Origin: Candidatus Hydrogenisulfobacillus filiaventi
Lineage (GTDB): Bacteria; Bacillota; Sulfobacillia; Sulfobacillales; R501
Length of the DNA stretch: 64,000 bases
Direction of reading: 5' to 3'
Assembly: GCA_902809825.1 (NCBI GenBank)
Contig: LR778114.1
Location: 1,984,001 to 2,048,000, forward strand
Shown: one piece after another, positions 56,101-64,000 of the stretch
How positions within the stretch are numbered: the first letter of the stretch is position 1
Layout: each line of letters opens with the position of its first letter
The notes under the pieces: generated by a model
Database searches by the model: none
The model's input: only the letters and a program-made list of their open reading frames with translations
What the model was told of the DNA's origin: nothing
Position numbers and translations under genes: made by a program

Positions 56101-56904
56101 TCAGGACAGCGGTACCCCGAGCATGGTGAAGAAACGGTCCACGTCCAGCGAAGCCCCGCCCACCAGGGCCCCGTCGATGTCCGGTGCCTGCCAGAATCCG
56201 GCCAGGTTGTGCTCGGTCACGCTGCCGCCGTACAACACGCGCACCGAGGCCGCAGCATGCGGGGAACGCACCCCCACCTGAGCCCGGATGAAGGCAGCCA
56301 CCTCATCGGCCTCCTCCACTTCCGGCACCCGGCCGGTGCCGATCGCCCACACGGGCTCGTAGGCCACAATCAGGCGCCCCAGCTCCGGCTCCGGCACCGC
56401 CTCCAGCACCGGCGCCAGCTGGGAGGCCACCACCTCCGCGGTCCGCTCGGCGTCACGCTCCTCGGCGCTTTCCCCCACGCAGACGATGGGGATGAGCCCC
56501 TCGGCCACCGCGGCCGCTGCTTTCTGGCCCACCAGCTCATTGGTCTCCCCGAAGAACCGGCGCCGTTCGGAATGGCCCACGATGACGTAGCGGGCTCCCG
56601 CCCGCGCGAGCAGGTAGGCCGAGGTGGCGCCCGTCAGGGCCCCCTCCCGGCCCAGCTCCAGGTTCTGGGCCCCCACCTCCACCCGGCTGCCCGCAAACAG
56701 CCGGGCCAGCGGCACAACATAGAGGTCGGGGGGGCAGACCACCACCTCGCGTTCCGGCACCCAATCCGGCCCGCTTTCCTGCAGGCGCATGGTCAGGTCG
56801 CGGGCGTAGGCCTCAGCCTGATCCAGCGTCTTGTACATCTTCCAGTTGGCAATGAGGATGGGCCGGCGCGGTGCCGGCCGGCCCCCTCCCTGACTCCCGG
56901 TCAT
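56101..56904 (-). CDS. tpiA: Triosephosphate isomerase
   Basis: The 267-residue enzyme has LIANWKMYKT (Asn, Lys), the catalytic His in VGHSERR, the catalytic Glu in AYEPVWAIGTG, and loop 8 (VLYGGSVTEHN). The N-terminal 14 residues are a Gly/Arg-rich extension. It lies 19 bp after pgk. Confidence 0.98.
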   Translation of the reverse strand: MTGSQGGGRPAPRRPILIANWKMYKTLDQAEAYARDLTMRLQESGPDWVPEREVVVCPPDLYVVPLARLFAGSRVEVGAQNLELGREGALTGATSAYLLARAGARYVIVGHSERRRFFGETNELVGQKAAAAVAEGLIPIVCVGESAEERDAERTAEVVASQLAPVLEAVPEPELGRLIVAYEPVWAIGTGRVPEVEEADEVAAFIRAQVGVRSPHAAASVRVLYGGSVTEHNLAGFWQAPDIDGALVGGASLDVDRFFTMLGVPLS

Positions 56905-56923
56905 TGGCGGCCCCCTCCCGGAA

Positions 56924-58174
56924 TCACTCGGACGCCGGCACCATCAGGGCCTGCACGCCCGGCAGCACCTTCCCCTCCAGGAACTCCAGCGACGCGCCTC
57001 CGCCGGTGGAGGCGTGGCTGATGCGGTCCACCACGCCGGCCTTGTGCACGGCGGCCAGGGAGTCGCCGCCCCCCACCACCACCGTGGCATCCAGATCGGC
57101 CAGCATCCGCGCCACCGCCATCGTCCCCTGGGCAAACGCGTCGAACTCGAACACCCCCAGGGGGCCGTTCCAGAACACGGTCCGTGCCCCGGCCAGGGCC
57201 CGAGTAATGGCGCTGACGGTGGCGGGACCCACGTCGAGCGCCATTTCATCCGGGCGGAGGTCGTCCAGGGCCGCCACCCGGTGCGGGGCGTCCGCCGCGA
57301 ATGCGGTGGCGGCCACCACATCCTGCGGCAGGACGACGGGAATCCCCGCCTTCTCCGCCCGGTCCAGGATGTCACGCGCGGTGTCGAGCGCCTCCGCTTC
57401 CACCCGCGAAGCCCCCAGGTTATGCCCCTGCGCCGCCAGGAAGGTGTTGGCCATGCCTCCGCCGATGACCAGCCCGTCGGCGACTTCGGCCAGGCGGACC
57501 AGCAGTCCTACTTTGTCCTTGACCTTGGCCCCCCCGATGATGGCCCAGTACGGTCGTTCGGGGTGGTCGCGCAGGGCGGTGAGCGCCCGCAGCTCCCGTT
57601 CCAGCAGGAATCCGGCCGCCCCCGGGATGAAGCTGGGCACCCCCACGATGGAGGCATGGGCGCGGTGGACCGTGCCGAAGGCGTCGTTCACGTAGTATTC
57701 GCCCAGCTCCGACAGCCGCTCCGCGAAGACGGGGTCGTTCTTGGTCTCCCCGGGCTCGAAGCGCAGGTTCTCCACCATCAGTACGTGGCCCGGCACCAGG
57801 GCCCGCGCGGCGCTCTGGGCCTCCGGCCCCGCCACGTCGCGCACGAACGCCACCGGCTGGCCCAACAGCTCGCCCAGCTTGCGGGCCACGGGGGACAGGG
57901 AGAAGCGTTCCTCCCGGCCCTTAGGCCGGCCGAGGTGGCTCATGATGACCAGGCGGGCACCGCGGTCCAGCAGCCAGCGCACCGTCGGCAACGAGGCCTC
58001 GATGCGGCTGGTGTCGGCCACCTGGCCGGCCCCGTCCAAGGGTACGTTAAAGTCGACGCGCAGCAGCACCCGGCGGTTGTGCAGCCCCCGCCGGTCCAGG
58101 TCGTCCAGGGTCCGCAGCACCGGGGTGGTCCGGGACGCGCTTCCGGCAACCGTTCCCGCTTCCGTGGCCCGCAT
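56924..58174 (-). CDS. pgk: Phosphoglycerate kinase
   Basis: The 416-residue enzyme has LLRVDFNVPL, the substrate-binding Arg-rich segment (MSHLGRPKG), the hinge, and the ATP domain (IIGGAKVKDK, VFWNGPLGVFE, VGGGDS). An N-terminal extension of about 35 residues precedes the conserved start. The ATG at 58174 follows GGGGGG and lies two bases after the gap stop. Confidence 0.98.
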   Translation of the reverse strand: MRATEAGTVAGSASRTTPVLRTLDDLDRRGLHNRRVLLRVDFNVPLDGAGQVADTSRIEASLPTVRWLLDRGARLVIMSHLGRPKGREERFSLSPVARKLGELLGQPVAFVRDVAGPEAQSAARALVPGHVLMVENLRFEPGETKNDPVFAERLSELGEYYVNDAFGTVHRAHASIVGVPSFIPGAAGFLLERELRALTALRDHPERPYWAIIGGAKVKDKVGLLVRLAEVADGLVIGGGMANTFLAAQGHNLGASRVEAEALDTARDILDRAEKAGIPVVLPQDVVAATAFAADAPHRVAALDDLRPDEMALDVGPATVSAITRALAGARTVFWNGPLGVFEFDAFAQGTMAVARMLADLDATVVVGGGDSLAAVHKAGVVDRISHASTGGGASLEFLEGKVLPGVQALMVPASE

Positions 58175-58175
58175 G

Positions 58176-59180
58176 TTAAACCCCCCGCCGTCCGACAAGT
58201 TCCGTCAGCTCCACCAGCCGGTTGGAGTACCCCCACTCGTTGTCGTACCAGCCGACCACCTTGGCCAGGTGATCGCCGATGACCATGGTGCTGGCGGCAT
58301 CGATGATGACGGAGTGGGGGTCGCCCTTGAAGTCCATGGACACCAACGGCAGGTCGCAGACGGACATGATGCCCTTGAGGGAACCCGCGGCCGCCTCCCG
58401 CATGGCGGCATTAATGGCCTCCACCGACACCGGACGGGTGGTGTGCACCACCAGGTCGGTCAGGGAGACCACCGGGGTGGGCACCCGGACGGAGAAGCCG
58501 TTCATCTTGCCTTTGAGCTGAGGGAGCACCAGGTGCAACGCGCGGGCGGCCCCGGTGCTGGTGGGGATGATGTTCTGGGCGGCGGCCCGGGCCCGGCGCA
58601 GGTCCTTGTGGGGCTGGTCCAGCAGGCGCTGGTCGTTGGTGTAGGAGTGGACGGTGGTCATGAGGCCGGACTCGATGCCGAAGACCTCATCCATGACCTT
58701 GGCCATGGGCGCCAGGCAGTTGGTGGTGCAGGAGGCGTTGGAGATGACGAAGTCGGTCTCGGGGTCGAAGCGGTCATCGTTAACCCCCATGACGATGGTC
58801 CGGTCGACGTCGGTAGCCGGGGCGGAGATGATGACGCGCTTGGCCCCTGCCTCGAGATGCATGGCCGCCTTCTCCCGCGAGGTGAAGAAGCCGGTGGACT
58901 CGATGACCACATCGACCCCGACCTCCCGCCAGGGAATCCGGGCCGGGTCCCGCTCCGCGAACACGCGGATGCGCTGGTCGCCGACGAGGATCTCCTGGCC
59001 TTCCGCCCGGACGTCCACCGCCATGGTCCCATAATTGGAGTCGAACTTGAGCAGATGAGCCAGTACCTTAGCGTCGGTCAGGTCGTTGACGGCCACCACC
59101 TCGAAATTGCGCCGCTCGAATGCAATCCGGAAGAACCGTCGCCCGATACTGCCGAAACCATTGATCCCGACGCGAAGCAC
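58176..59180 (-). CDS. gap: Glyceraldehyde-3-phosphate dehydrogenase
   Basis: The 334-residue enzyme has VGINGFGSIGRR, Asp33 (VNDLTD) that favours NAD over NADP, the active Cys151 in SNASCTTNC, and NEWGYSNR. This is the glycolytic type. The GTG at 59180 has GGAGGG eight bases upstream. It heads gap-pgk-tpiA-gpmI-eno. No cggR repressor is present upstream. Confidence 0.98.
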   Translation of the reverse strand: MLRVGINGFGSIGRRFFRIAFERRNFEVVAVNDLTDAKVLAHLLKFDSNYGTMAVDVRAEGQEILVGDQRIRVFAERDPARIPWREVGVDVVIESTGFFTSREKAAMHLEAGAKRVIISAPATDVDRTIVMGVNDDRFDPETDFVISNASCTTNCLAPMAKVMDEVFGIESGLMTTVHSYTNDQRLLDQPHKDLRRARAAAQNIIPTSTGAARALHLVLPQLKGKMNGFSVRVPTPVVSLTDLVVHTTRPVSVEAINAAMREAAAGSLKGIMSVCDLPLVSMDFKGDPHSVIIDAASTMVIGDHLAKVVGWYDNEWGYSNRLVELTELVGRRGV

Positions 59181-59389
59181 TGTGCATCCCTCCACTTGGA
59201 TCTGCCCGGGCCAGCCGGAGCGGGTTGACGAATAAAAGGTGCAGCGCCGGCGGGGTGCCGGCCTCATTGGCGCTATTCGTTTCCTGTTTCACAAATAAGG
59301 GCCATAGTCCCAATATTACATCGATTGCGTTAACCCCTAAATAGTTCTTTCGGACTGAGCTCCGTCTGCCCGCGGTCGCGGCGGGGTGG
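59181..59389 (-). promoter_or_regulatory. Leader and promoter region of the glycolytic operon
   Basis: The first 100 bases from phoU are AT-rich for this genome (59290-59345) and are the likely promoter zone, though no clear -35/-10 pair stands out. Nearer gap, GCCGGC repeats (59246-59251, 59257-59262) form a 6-bp hairpin, nested in ACGAATA/TATTCGT (59228-59234, 59274-59280). On the minus strand a GAAAC-AG-GAAAC repeat lies at about 59280-59296. No CggR-type operator is recognised. Confidence 0.45.
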
Positions 59390-60046
59390 TCAATGATTCA
59401 GCTCCTGGCGCTCCCCGGTGACCATGAAGATGACCCATTCCCCGAGGTTGGTGGCATGGTCCGCTACCCGTTCCAGGTAGTTGGCCGCAAACAGCAGGTA
59501 GGTGCCCTGGTCCACCGCTTCGGGATGCTCCTTCATGAACTCCAGGCCCTCCCGGAAGACCTCGGCATACAGGTGGTCCACATCATCGTCCAGCCGGATC
59601 ATGGTCAAGGCTTCGGCTACATCCCGGTGGATGTAGGCGTTGAGGGCCGAGCGCACCATCGAGCCTGCCAGGCGGCCCATGCGGGGGATATGGTCCATCA
59701 GCGCCGGCGGCAGGGGATCCGGCCCCATGCGCAGCGCCGCCCGCGCCAGGTCGGAGGCGTGGTCGGCCATCCGCTCCAGGTCGGTGATGATCTTGAGGAT
59801 GGTGGAGACCACCCGCAGGTCCCCGGCCAGTGGCTGCTGCAGGGCCAGCAGCTTGAGGCAGCGGCGCTCGATGGCCATCTCCATGCGGTCCACCCGGTCA
59901 TCATCGTCCATGACCTCCCGCGCCAAGGCCGCATCGCGGATGACCAACGCCTGCACAGCCCGCCGGATCTGATCCTCCACCAGGGCCCCCATGCGCAGCA
60001 GCTCCTGCTCCAGGTCCCGGAGCTCCCCGTGCAGAAAATCGCCCAT
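59390..60046 (-). CDS. phoU: Phosphate transport regulator PhoU
   Basis: The 218-residue all-helical protein has two three-helix repeats, each with the metal-binding E(D)xxxD pattern (DLERMADHASDLA and YLERVADHATNLG). It links the Pst transporter to the PhoR kinase. It is the last gene of the pst run and lies 22 bp after pstB. Confidence 0.97.
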   Translation of the reverse strand: MGDFLHGELRDLEQELLRMGALVEDQIRRAVQALVIRDAALAREVMDDDDRVDRMEMAIERRCLKLLALQQPLAGDLRVVSTILKIITDLERMADHASDLARAALRMGPDPLPPALMDHIPRMGRLAGSMVRSALNAYIHRDVAEALTMIRLDDDVDHLYAEVFREGLEFMKEHPEAVDQGTYLLFAANYLERVADHATNLGEWVIFMVTGERQELNH

Positions 60047-60067
60047 GGGCCGGCCCCCTTTCCCCGG

Positions 60068-60826
60068 CTACTCAAAGCGGCCGGTCAGGTAATTCTCCGT
60101 GCGGCGATCGCGGGGCGCCGTGAAAAAGGCGCTCGTCTCCGCCACCTCCACCAGCTCGCCGTCCTGGAACAGGGCGGTGGTGTCCGACACCCGCGCCGCC
60201 TGCTGCAGCTGATGGGTCACCAGCACGATGGTGTAGCGGCCCCGCAGCCGCAGGATCAGCTCCTCGATCCGGCCGGTGGACACCGGGTCCAGGGCCGAGG
60301 TGGGCTCGTCCATCAATAATACCTCCGGCCGCACTGCCAGGGCGCGGGCGATGCACAGCCGTTGCTGCTGCCCCCCCGACAGGGAGGCCGCCGGCCGGCG
60401 CAGCTTGCCCCGCACCTCGTCCCATAGCGCCGCCTCTTTGAGGCTCTCCTCCACGATCCGCCGCAATTCGGCCGGATCCCGCCGGCCGAGCAGCCGGGGA
60501 CCGTAGGCGACATTGTCAAACACGGAGAAAGGAAAGGGATTGGGGGCCTGGAAGACCATCCCCACCCGCCGGCGGAGGGCGACCAGATCCACCTCCCGCC
60601 CCAGGACCGGTTCCCCGTCAAGGTAGACCTGCCCCTCCACCCGCACCCCCGGCTCCCGGTCCACCATCCGGTTCAATACCCGCAGGAAGGTGGACTTGCC
60701 ACACCCCGAAGGCCCGATGATGGCCAATACCGATCCCGCGGCCACCTCCAGGCGGATGCGGGACAGCACCCGCCGGCTGCCATAATAGACCGACACATCC
60801 TCCACCCGGATGGCGGGCGGCATCAT
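60068..60826 (-). CDS. pstB: Phosphate ABC transporter ATPase PstB
   Basis: The 252-residue ATPase has Walker A GPSGCGKST, the PstB-specific RVLNRM and FPFSVFDNVAYG, signature LSGGQQQR, Walker B LLMDEPTSALDP and H-loop VTHQLQQA. It powers phosphate uptake. It lies 22 bp after pstA. Confidence 0.98.
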   Translation of the reverse strand: MMPPAIRVEDVSVYYGSRRVLSRIRLEVAAGSVLAIIGPSGCGKSTFLRVLNRMVDREPGVRVEGQVYLDGEPVLGREVDLVALRRRVGMVFQAPNPFPFSVFDNVAYGPRLLGRRDPAELRRIVEESLKEAALWDEVRGKLRRPAASLSGGQQQRLCIARALAVRPEVLLMDEPTSALDPVSTGRIEELILRLRGRYTIVLVTHQLQQAARVSDTTALFQDGELVEVAETSAFFTAPRDRRTENYLTGRFE

Positions 60827-60847
60827 CCTTCCCCCTCCGGCCCCCGA

Positions 60848-61684
60848 TTAGCGGCGGGCAGTGCCCCGAGCCAGGCGGGCGAACCCCCACAGCACCGCCG
60901 CCACCAGCAGCAGCAGCAAAGAGGCCAGCATCGCCGCCTCCCGCGGCGCTGCCGGGCTCACCCCCTCCGTGCGCAGGTGCCAGACCTCCACCGCCAGGCT
61001 GCCCCCCGGCTGGCGCCAATCCAGGCCGGGACGGGCGGGCGCCACCAGGCCGGCGGTATAGATGAGAGCCGCCACCTCCCCCAGCAACCGGGCCACCCCC
61101 ATCCCCACCGCCCCGGTCAGGGCCGGCAGCGCGGCCGGCAGGACCACCCGCACAAACGTCTGGAAACGGGTGGCCCCCAGGGCCAGGGAACCCGCGCGCA
61201 GGCTGTCGGGTACGCCCAGGAAGGCCTCCCGCGCCCCTGCCGCCATCCAGGGCAGGTTGAGGGCGGCCAGGGTCACGGCACCGGCCCCCGTCGAAAAGGG
61301 CCAGCCTGCCTGCGCGATCAGCAGGTCAAAGGCCACCAGGCCCAGGATCACGGTCGGCAGGCTAGTAAGGAGGGTGATGAGGAGGTCGAGGGCCCGCCGG
61401 GCCTGGGGATCGATGAGGTACTCCACGCGGAGGGCGCCCACCCCTACCCCCAGCCCGGCACTGACCGCCCCGGCCCCGCAGGTCATGATCACGGTGTTGG
61501 CCAGGTAGGGCCACCAGGGGGTGAGGCGGCCGTCCCACCAGGCCACGGCCAGGGCCGGCAGCCCCTCGGCCAGCACCCCGGCCACCACCGAGATCAGCAG
61601 GGCCGCCGTCGCCCCCGCGCCGGCCAGTGCCGCCCGGTGCAGCGGCTCCACCCGCCGCAACCGCCCGTCCGTCCTTGCCGTCAT
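60848..61684 (-). CDS. pstA: Phosphate ABC transporter permease PstA
   Basis: The 278-residue protein has six helices and the EAA-like loop AREAFLGVPDSLRAGSLALGATRFQTF, plus LLGEVAALIYTAG. It pairs with PstC. It starts 20 bp after the pstC stop. Confidence 0.95.
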   Translation of the reverse strand: MTARTDGRLRRVEPLHRAALAGAGATAALLISVVAGVLAEGLPALAVAWWDGRLTPWWPYLANTVIMTCGAGAVSAGLGVGVGALRVEYLIDPQARRALDLLITLLTSLPTVILGLVAFDLLIAQAGWPFSTGAGAVTLAALNLPWMAAGAREAFLGVPDSLRAGSLALGATRFQTFVRVVLPAALPALTGAVGMGVARLLGEVAALIYTAGLVAPARPGLDWRQPGGSLAVEVWHLRTEGVSPAAPREAAMLASLLLLLVAAVLWGFARLARGTARR

Positions 61685-61703
61685 CCTGCCCCCGTTCCCC
61701 CCG

Positions 61704-62591
61704 CTAACCGGGCGGCGGGGTACGGGACCCCACCGCGCGCGCTGCCGCCCACATCAGACCCAGCAGGACCACTGCCATCACGTCCAGGGCGGCATGCCCG
61801 GGCGTCCCCACCGGCAGGGCCACCATGTCGGTCAGGATCTGGCTGGTGAGGGTGGCCCCCGGGTGTAGAGGATTCCAGCTGAAAGTGGTCTGCCCGCCCA
61901 CCACCATCTGCACGGCCAGGGTTTCGCCCAGGGCCCGGGCCGTGGCCAGGGCCAGCGCCTGGCGCAGGCCCGCTCCCGCCGCCGGCAGCACCAGCCGCAA
62001 CAAGGTCTGGTCCCCGGTCGCCCCCAGGGCCAGCGAGGCCTGCACCCAGGTATCGGGCACCGCCGCCAGCGCCTCCGCCGCCAGCAGGGCGAACGTCGGC
62101 AGCACCATGATCCCGACCGTCAGGCCGGCCGCTAGCAGACTGAAGCCCGGCCCGCCGGTCAGGGCCCGCACCGCCGGCACCACCACCCCGAGCCCCCACC
62201 AGCCGTAAATGACCGATGGCACCGCCATGAAGGCGGTGAGCAGGGAGCGGGCCGGCCCCCGCCAGGAGGGTTCGAGGATGCGGGTCACCGTCACCGCCGT
62301 GGCGCCCCCCAGGGGCACCGCCACCCCCAGGGCGATGGCCGTCACCACCGCCGATCCCCAGAGAAAGGGTAGCAGGCCGTAGCGGCCCGCCACCGGGTCC
62401 CAGACCCGCCCGGCCAGGACGGTCACCGGACCCTGGCGGGCCAGCAGGGCGGCGGCGGGCAGCCCCAGGCGCACCAGGATCCCCACCGCCAGCACCACCA
62501 GCAGGGCAGTGGCCATGGTGAAGAGATCCGCCTGCAGGCTCTCCATCACCAGGTTGCGGTTGTGCGCCCGGCGCTCGGGGCCGGTCTCCAC
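61704..62591 (-). CDS. pstC: Phosphate ABC transporter permease PstC
   Basis: The 295-residue protein has six helices and the EAA loop (EALAAVPDTWVQASLALGATGDQTL). The GTG at 62591 has GGGGGAG ten bases upstream; an ATG at 62546 is a second choice. This start lies inside the open frame of pstS, read in another phase. The frame is also open further upstream, so a fusion by frameshift is possible. Confidence 0.9.
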   Translation of the reverse strand: METGPERRAHNRNLVMESLQADLFTMATALLVVLAVGILVRLGLPAAALLARQGPVTVLAGRVWDPVAGRYGLLPFLWGSAVVTAIALGVAVPLGGATAVTVTRILEPSWRGPARSLLTAFMAVPSVIYGWWGLGVVVPAVRALTGGPGFSLLAAGLTVGIMVLPTFALLAAEALAAVPDTWVQASLALGATGDQTLLRLVLPAAGAGLRQALALATARALGETLAVQMVVGGQTTFSWNPLHPGATLTSQILTDMVALPVGTPGHAALDVMAVVLLGLMWAAARAVGSRTPPPG

Positions 62592-63405
62592 GGTGATAGG
62601 GCTCCCCCCCTCGGCCCGTCCCGCCGCTGGACGGCGGGCAGGCCCGGATGCCGTAGGCGGCACGCCCCGGCCAGGACGCGGCGAAGGCCGCCAGCTCCGC
62701 CACCTCCGGCGCCACCGGCCGGCGCGCCACCAGGGCGAGGCGGGCCTGAAAGGGCCACGGCCCGTCCCCTCCATAATGATACGGGCCCACGTCCAGAACC
62801 TGCACCCCCGGACGCACAAAGGGCGCCTCCACAAAGCCCACCGCCCCCGGGGTCTCCTGCACCGTGCGCGCCACCGCCCCGTTGGACAGCTGCACCACCG
62901 CCCGCGGGCTGAACCCCCGCAAGTGCAGGCCCTCTTCCAGCACCGCCCGCGCCCCGGATGCCCGCGGCCGCACCACCACCACTACCGGCAGATCGGGACC
63001 CCCGACCTCCCGCCAGTTGCGCACCCGTCCCTCCAGCACCGCCGCCAGCTGCCCGGCGGACAGCCGCCGAAGGCCGAGGCGGGGATGGACGATGGGCACC
63101 ACCGCCAGACAGCCGAGGGGCAACGCGCGCAGCCCCCGCCAGGCAGGCCCCTCGGGCACGGGCAGGTCGCTGAGGCCGGCTTCCACCTGACCGCGGCGGA
63201 CGGCCTCCAGGCCCGCGAAGGATCCGCCGGCGGACAGGCTCACCCGCACCCCCGGCCGCTGCCGCTCAAAGGCGGGGATGACAGCCTGCAGGTAGGGCAC
63301 CAGGGAAGTTGCCCCCATCACCCGCAGCACCTGCGGGCGGGGGCCGGACGGCGGCAGGCCCAGCAGGGCTGCCGCCAGCAGGAGACGCCACACTCCGGAT
63401 CGCAT
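62547..63405 (-). CDS. pstS: Phosphate-binding protein PstS, frame without a stop
   Basis: The protein begins with a Sec signal peptide (RLLLAAALLGLPPSG) and has PstS features: MGATSLVPYLQAVIPAFE, GVRVSLSAGGSFAGLEAV, VVVVRPRASGARAVLEEG (with the GS-type phosphate loop), NGAVARTVQETPGAVGFVE. Homology ends near residue 255 (AAYGIRACPPSS). Beyond a G7 tract (62604-62610) the frame has no stop and would run through pstC in a wrong phase to 61681 (574 codons). The end given is where TGA would occur if the tract had eight Gs; that TGA overlaps an in-frame pstC ATG. Treat the 3' end as unresolved. No lipobox Cys is seen. Confidence 0.8.
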
Positions 63406-63409
63406 GGCC

Positions 63410-64000
63410 CTAGTGTGTCACGCCACCGTCGCATTCCTCCGGCAGCCAGACCACAAAGGTGGTGCCCTGTCCCACCGTGCTGGAGACCTCCACCCGGCCG
63501 CGGTGAATCTCCACGATGTGCTTGACGATGGCCAACCCCAGCCCGGTGCCGCCGGAAGCCCGCGACCGCGCGCGGTCCACCCGGTAGAAGCGCTCAAAGA
63601 TGCGGGGCAGATCCTGGGCGGGGATCCCGATGCCGGTGTCCCGCACGCTGACCGCAACCTCCCCCGCCACCGCCTGGCCGCCAACCGTAATGCGGCCCCC
63701 CCGCGGGGTGTACTGGATGGCGTTGGTGACCAGGTTGAGGAACACCTCCGCCAGCAGGTCGGGGTCCCCGCACACCGGCGGCAGCCGTGCCGGCAGCTCC
63801 TGGGAGAAGCTAAGCCCGGCGGCCTGCATGCGCGGCCCCAGCTTGGCCGCCAGGCCCTCGATGAGCTCAGTCAGGTCCACCGGCTCCCGGCGCACGGGCA
63901 GGCTCCGGTGTTCAATGCGGGAAAGGGTCAGCAGGTCGTCCACCAGCCGGCTCATGCGGTTGGCTTCATCGTGAATTAGCCCGATGAAACGGCGGGCGGC
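63410..64000 (-). CDS. phoR: PhoR-type sensor histidine kinase, N-terminus outside window
   Basis: The visible 196 residues are the C-terminal half of a kinase: the end of HisKA (RRFIGLIHDEANRMSRLVDDLLTLSR), N box (NLVTNAIQYTPRGG), G1 (DTGIGIP), F box (FERFYRVDRARSR) and G2 (GTGLGLAIVKHI). The His box lies beyond the right edge. Position right before pstS strongly suggests the phosphate sensor PhoR; the partner regulator should lie outside. Its TAG is 4 bp before the pstS ATG. Confidence 0.93.
   Translation of the reverse strand, partial: AARRFIGLIHDEANRMSRLVDDLLTLSRIEHRSLPVRREPVDLTELIEGLAAKLGPRMQAAGLSFSQELPARLPPVCGDPDLLAEVFLNLVTNAIQYTPRGGRITVGGQAVAGEVAVSVRDTGIGIPAQDLPRIFERFYRVDRARSRASGGTGLGLAIVKHIVEIHRGRVEVSSTVGQGTTFVVWLPEECDGGVTH

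Noticed and set aside
61681-62546. C-terminal 320 codons of the continuous pstS frame as a real protein domain
   Set aside because: This part is an out-of-phase reading of pstC, Gly/Ala/Pro-rich and without motifs. Reported as a frameshift question instead.

Overview
The window is GC-rich (about 70 %), densely coded chromosomal DNA that reads almost entirely on the minus strand. It carries sporulation genes (spoIVFA/spoIVFB and a Spo0B-like gene in the classic rpmA-obg position), a T-box leader on valS, a Firmicutes-type L27 with its Prp protease, paired LonA/LonB proteases, tRNAs with encoded CCA and a glycolytic gap-pgk-tpiA-gpmI-eno cluster. Together these point to a high-GC, endospore-forming (or formerly endospore-forming) Bacillota, for example the Sulfobacillus/Thermaerobacter/Symbiobacterium-like lineages. 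The species cannot be fixed from the sequence alone. I see no phage, IS element, CRISPR array or rRNA.

Layout. 1-5 kb: a truncated copper-type P1B ATPase facing a YtkA-like lipoprotein, then a DUF255 thioredoxin-fold protein and an aldo/keto reductase. 5-10 kb: a fused YqeK-RsfS gene, a stand-alone RRM protein, nadD, obgE, a membrane-anchored Spo0B-like protein, rpmA, prp and rplU. 10-21 kb: rng, spoIVFB-spoIVFA, a 50-residue membrane protein, rodA, minE-minD-minC (MinC lacks its usual N-domain), mreD-mreC-mreB, radC, maf and a DUF4321-type gene. 21-26 kb: folC, valS with T-box, and an isolated groES with a consensus promoter. 26-38 kb: a lipoprotein, a GNAT, a histidine phosphatase overlapping engB, lonA, lonB, an ammonium transporter, and clpX-clpP-tig. 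38-41 kb: five tRNAs around hisS and two unknown genes. 41-45 kb: a two-component system with an 11-bp repeat operator, small membrane proteins, an ExxE-motif membrane protein, rdgB and rph. 45-50 kb: tmRNA, smpB, two small unknowns, a NicO-like membrane protein, rnr and secG. 50-59 kb: an MFS transporter, a HAD hydrolase and the glycolytic operon without a cggR repressor. 59-64 kb: phoU-pstB-pstA-pstC-pstS and the C-terminal half of a PhoR-type kinase.

Themes. The genes are mostly housekeeping: ribosome biogenesis and rescue, RNA turnover, cell shape and division, proteolysis, central carbon metabolism and phosphate uptake. The unusual features are in details: a YqeK-RsfS fusion, a MinC missing its FtsZ-inhibiting domain, a tmRNA whose T-arm lacks the TTCRA loop and starts 3 nt after smpB, a pstS frame that runs without a stop into pstC at a G7 tract, four 11-bp GTCA repeats between a response regulator and a small membrane gene, and five convergent gene pairs that share one 4-bp stop palindrome.

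Start codons were chosen from Shine-Dalgarno spacing and family N-termini. All functions are inferred from motifs visible in the translations; no database search was run.
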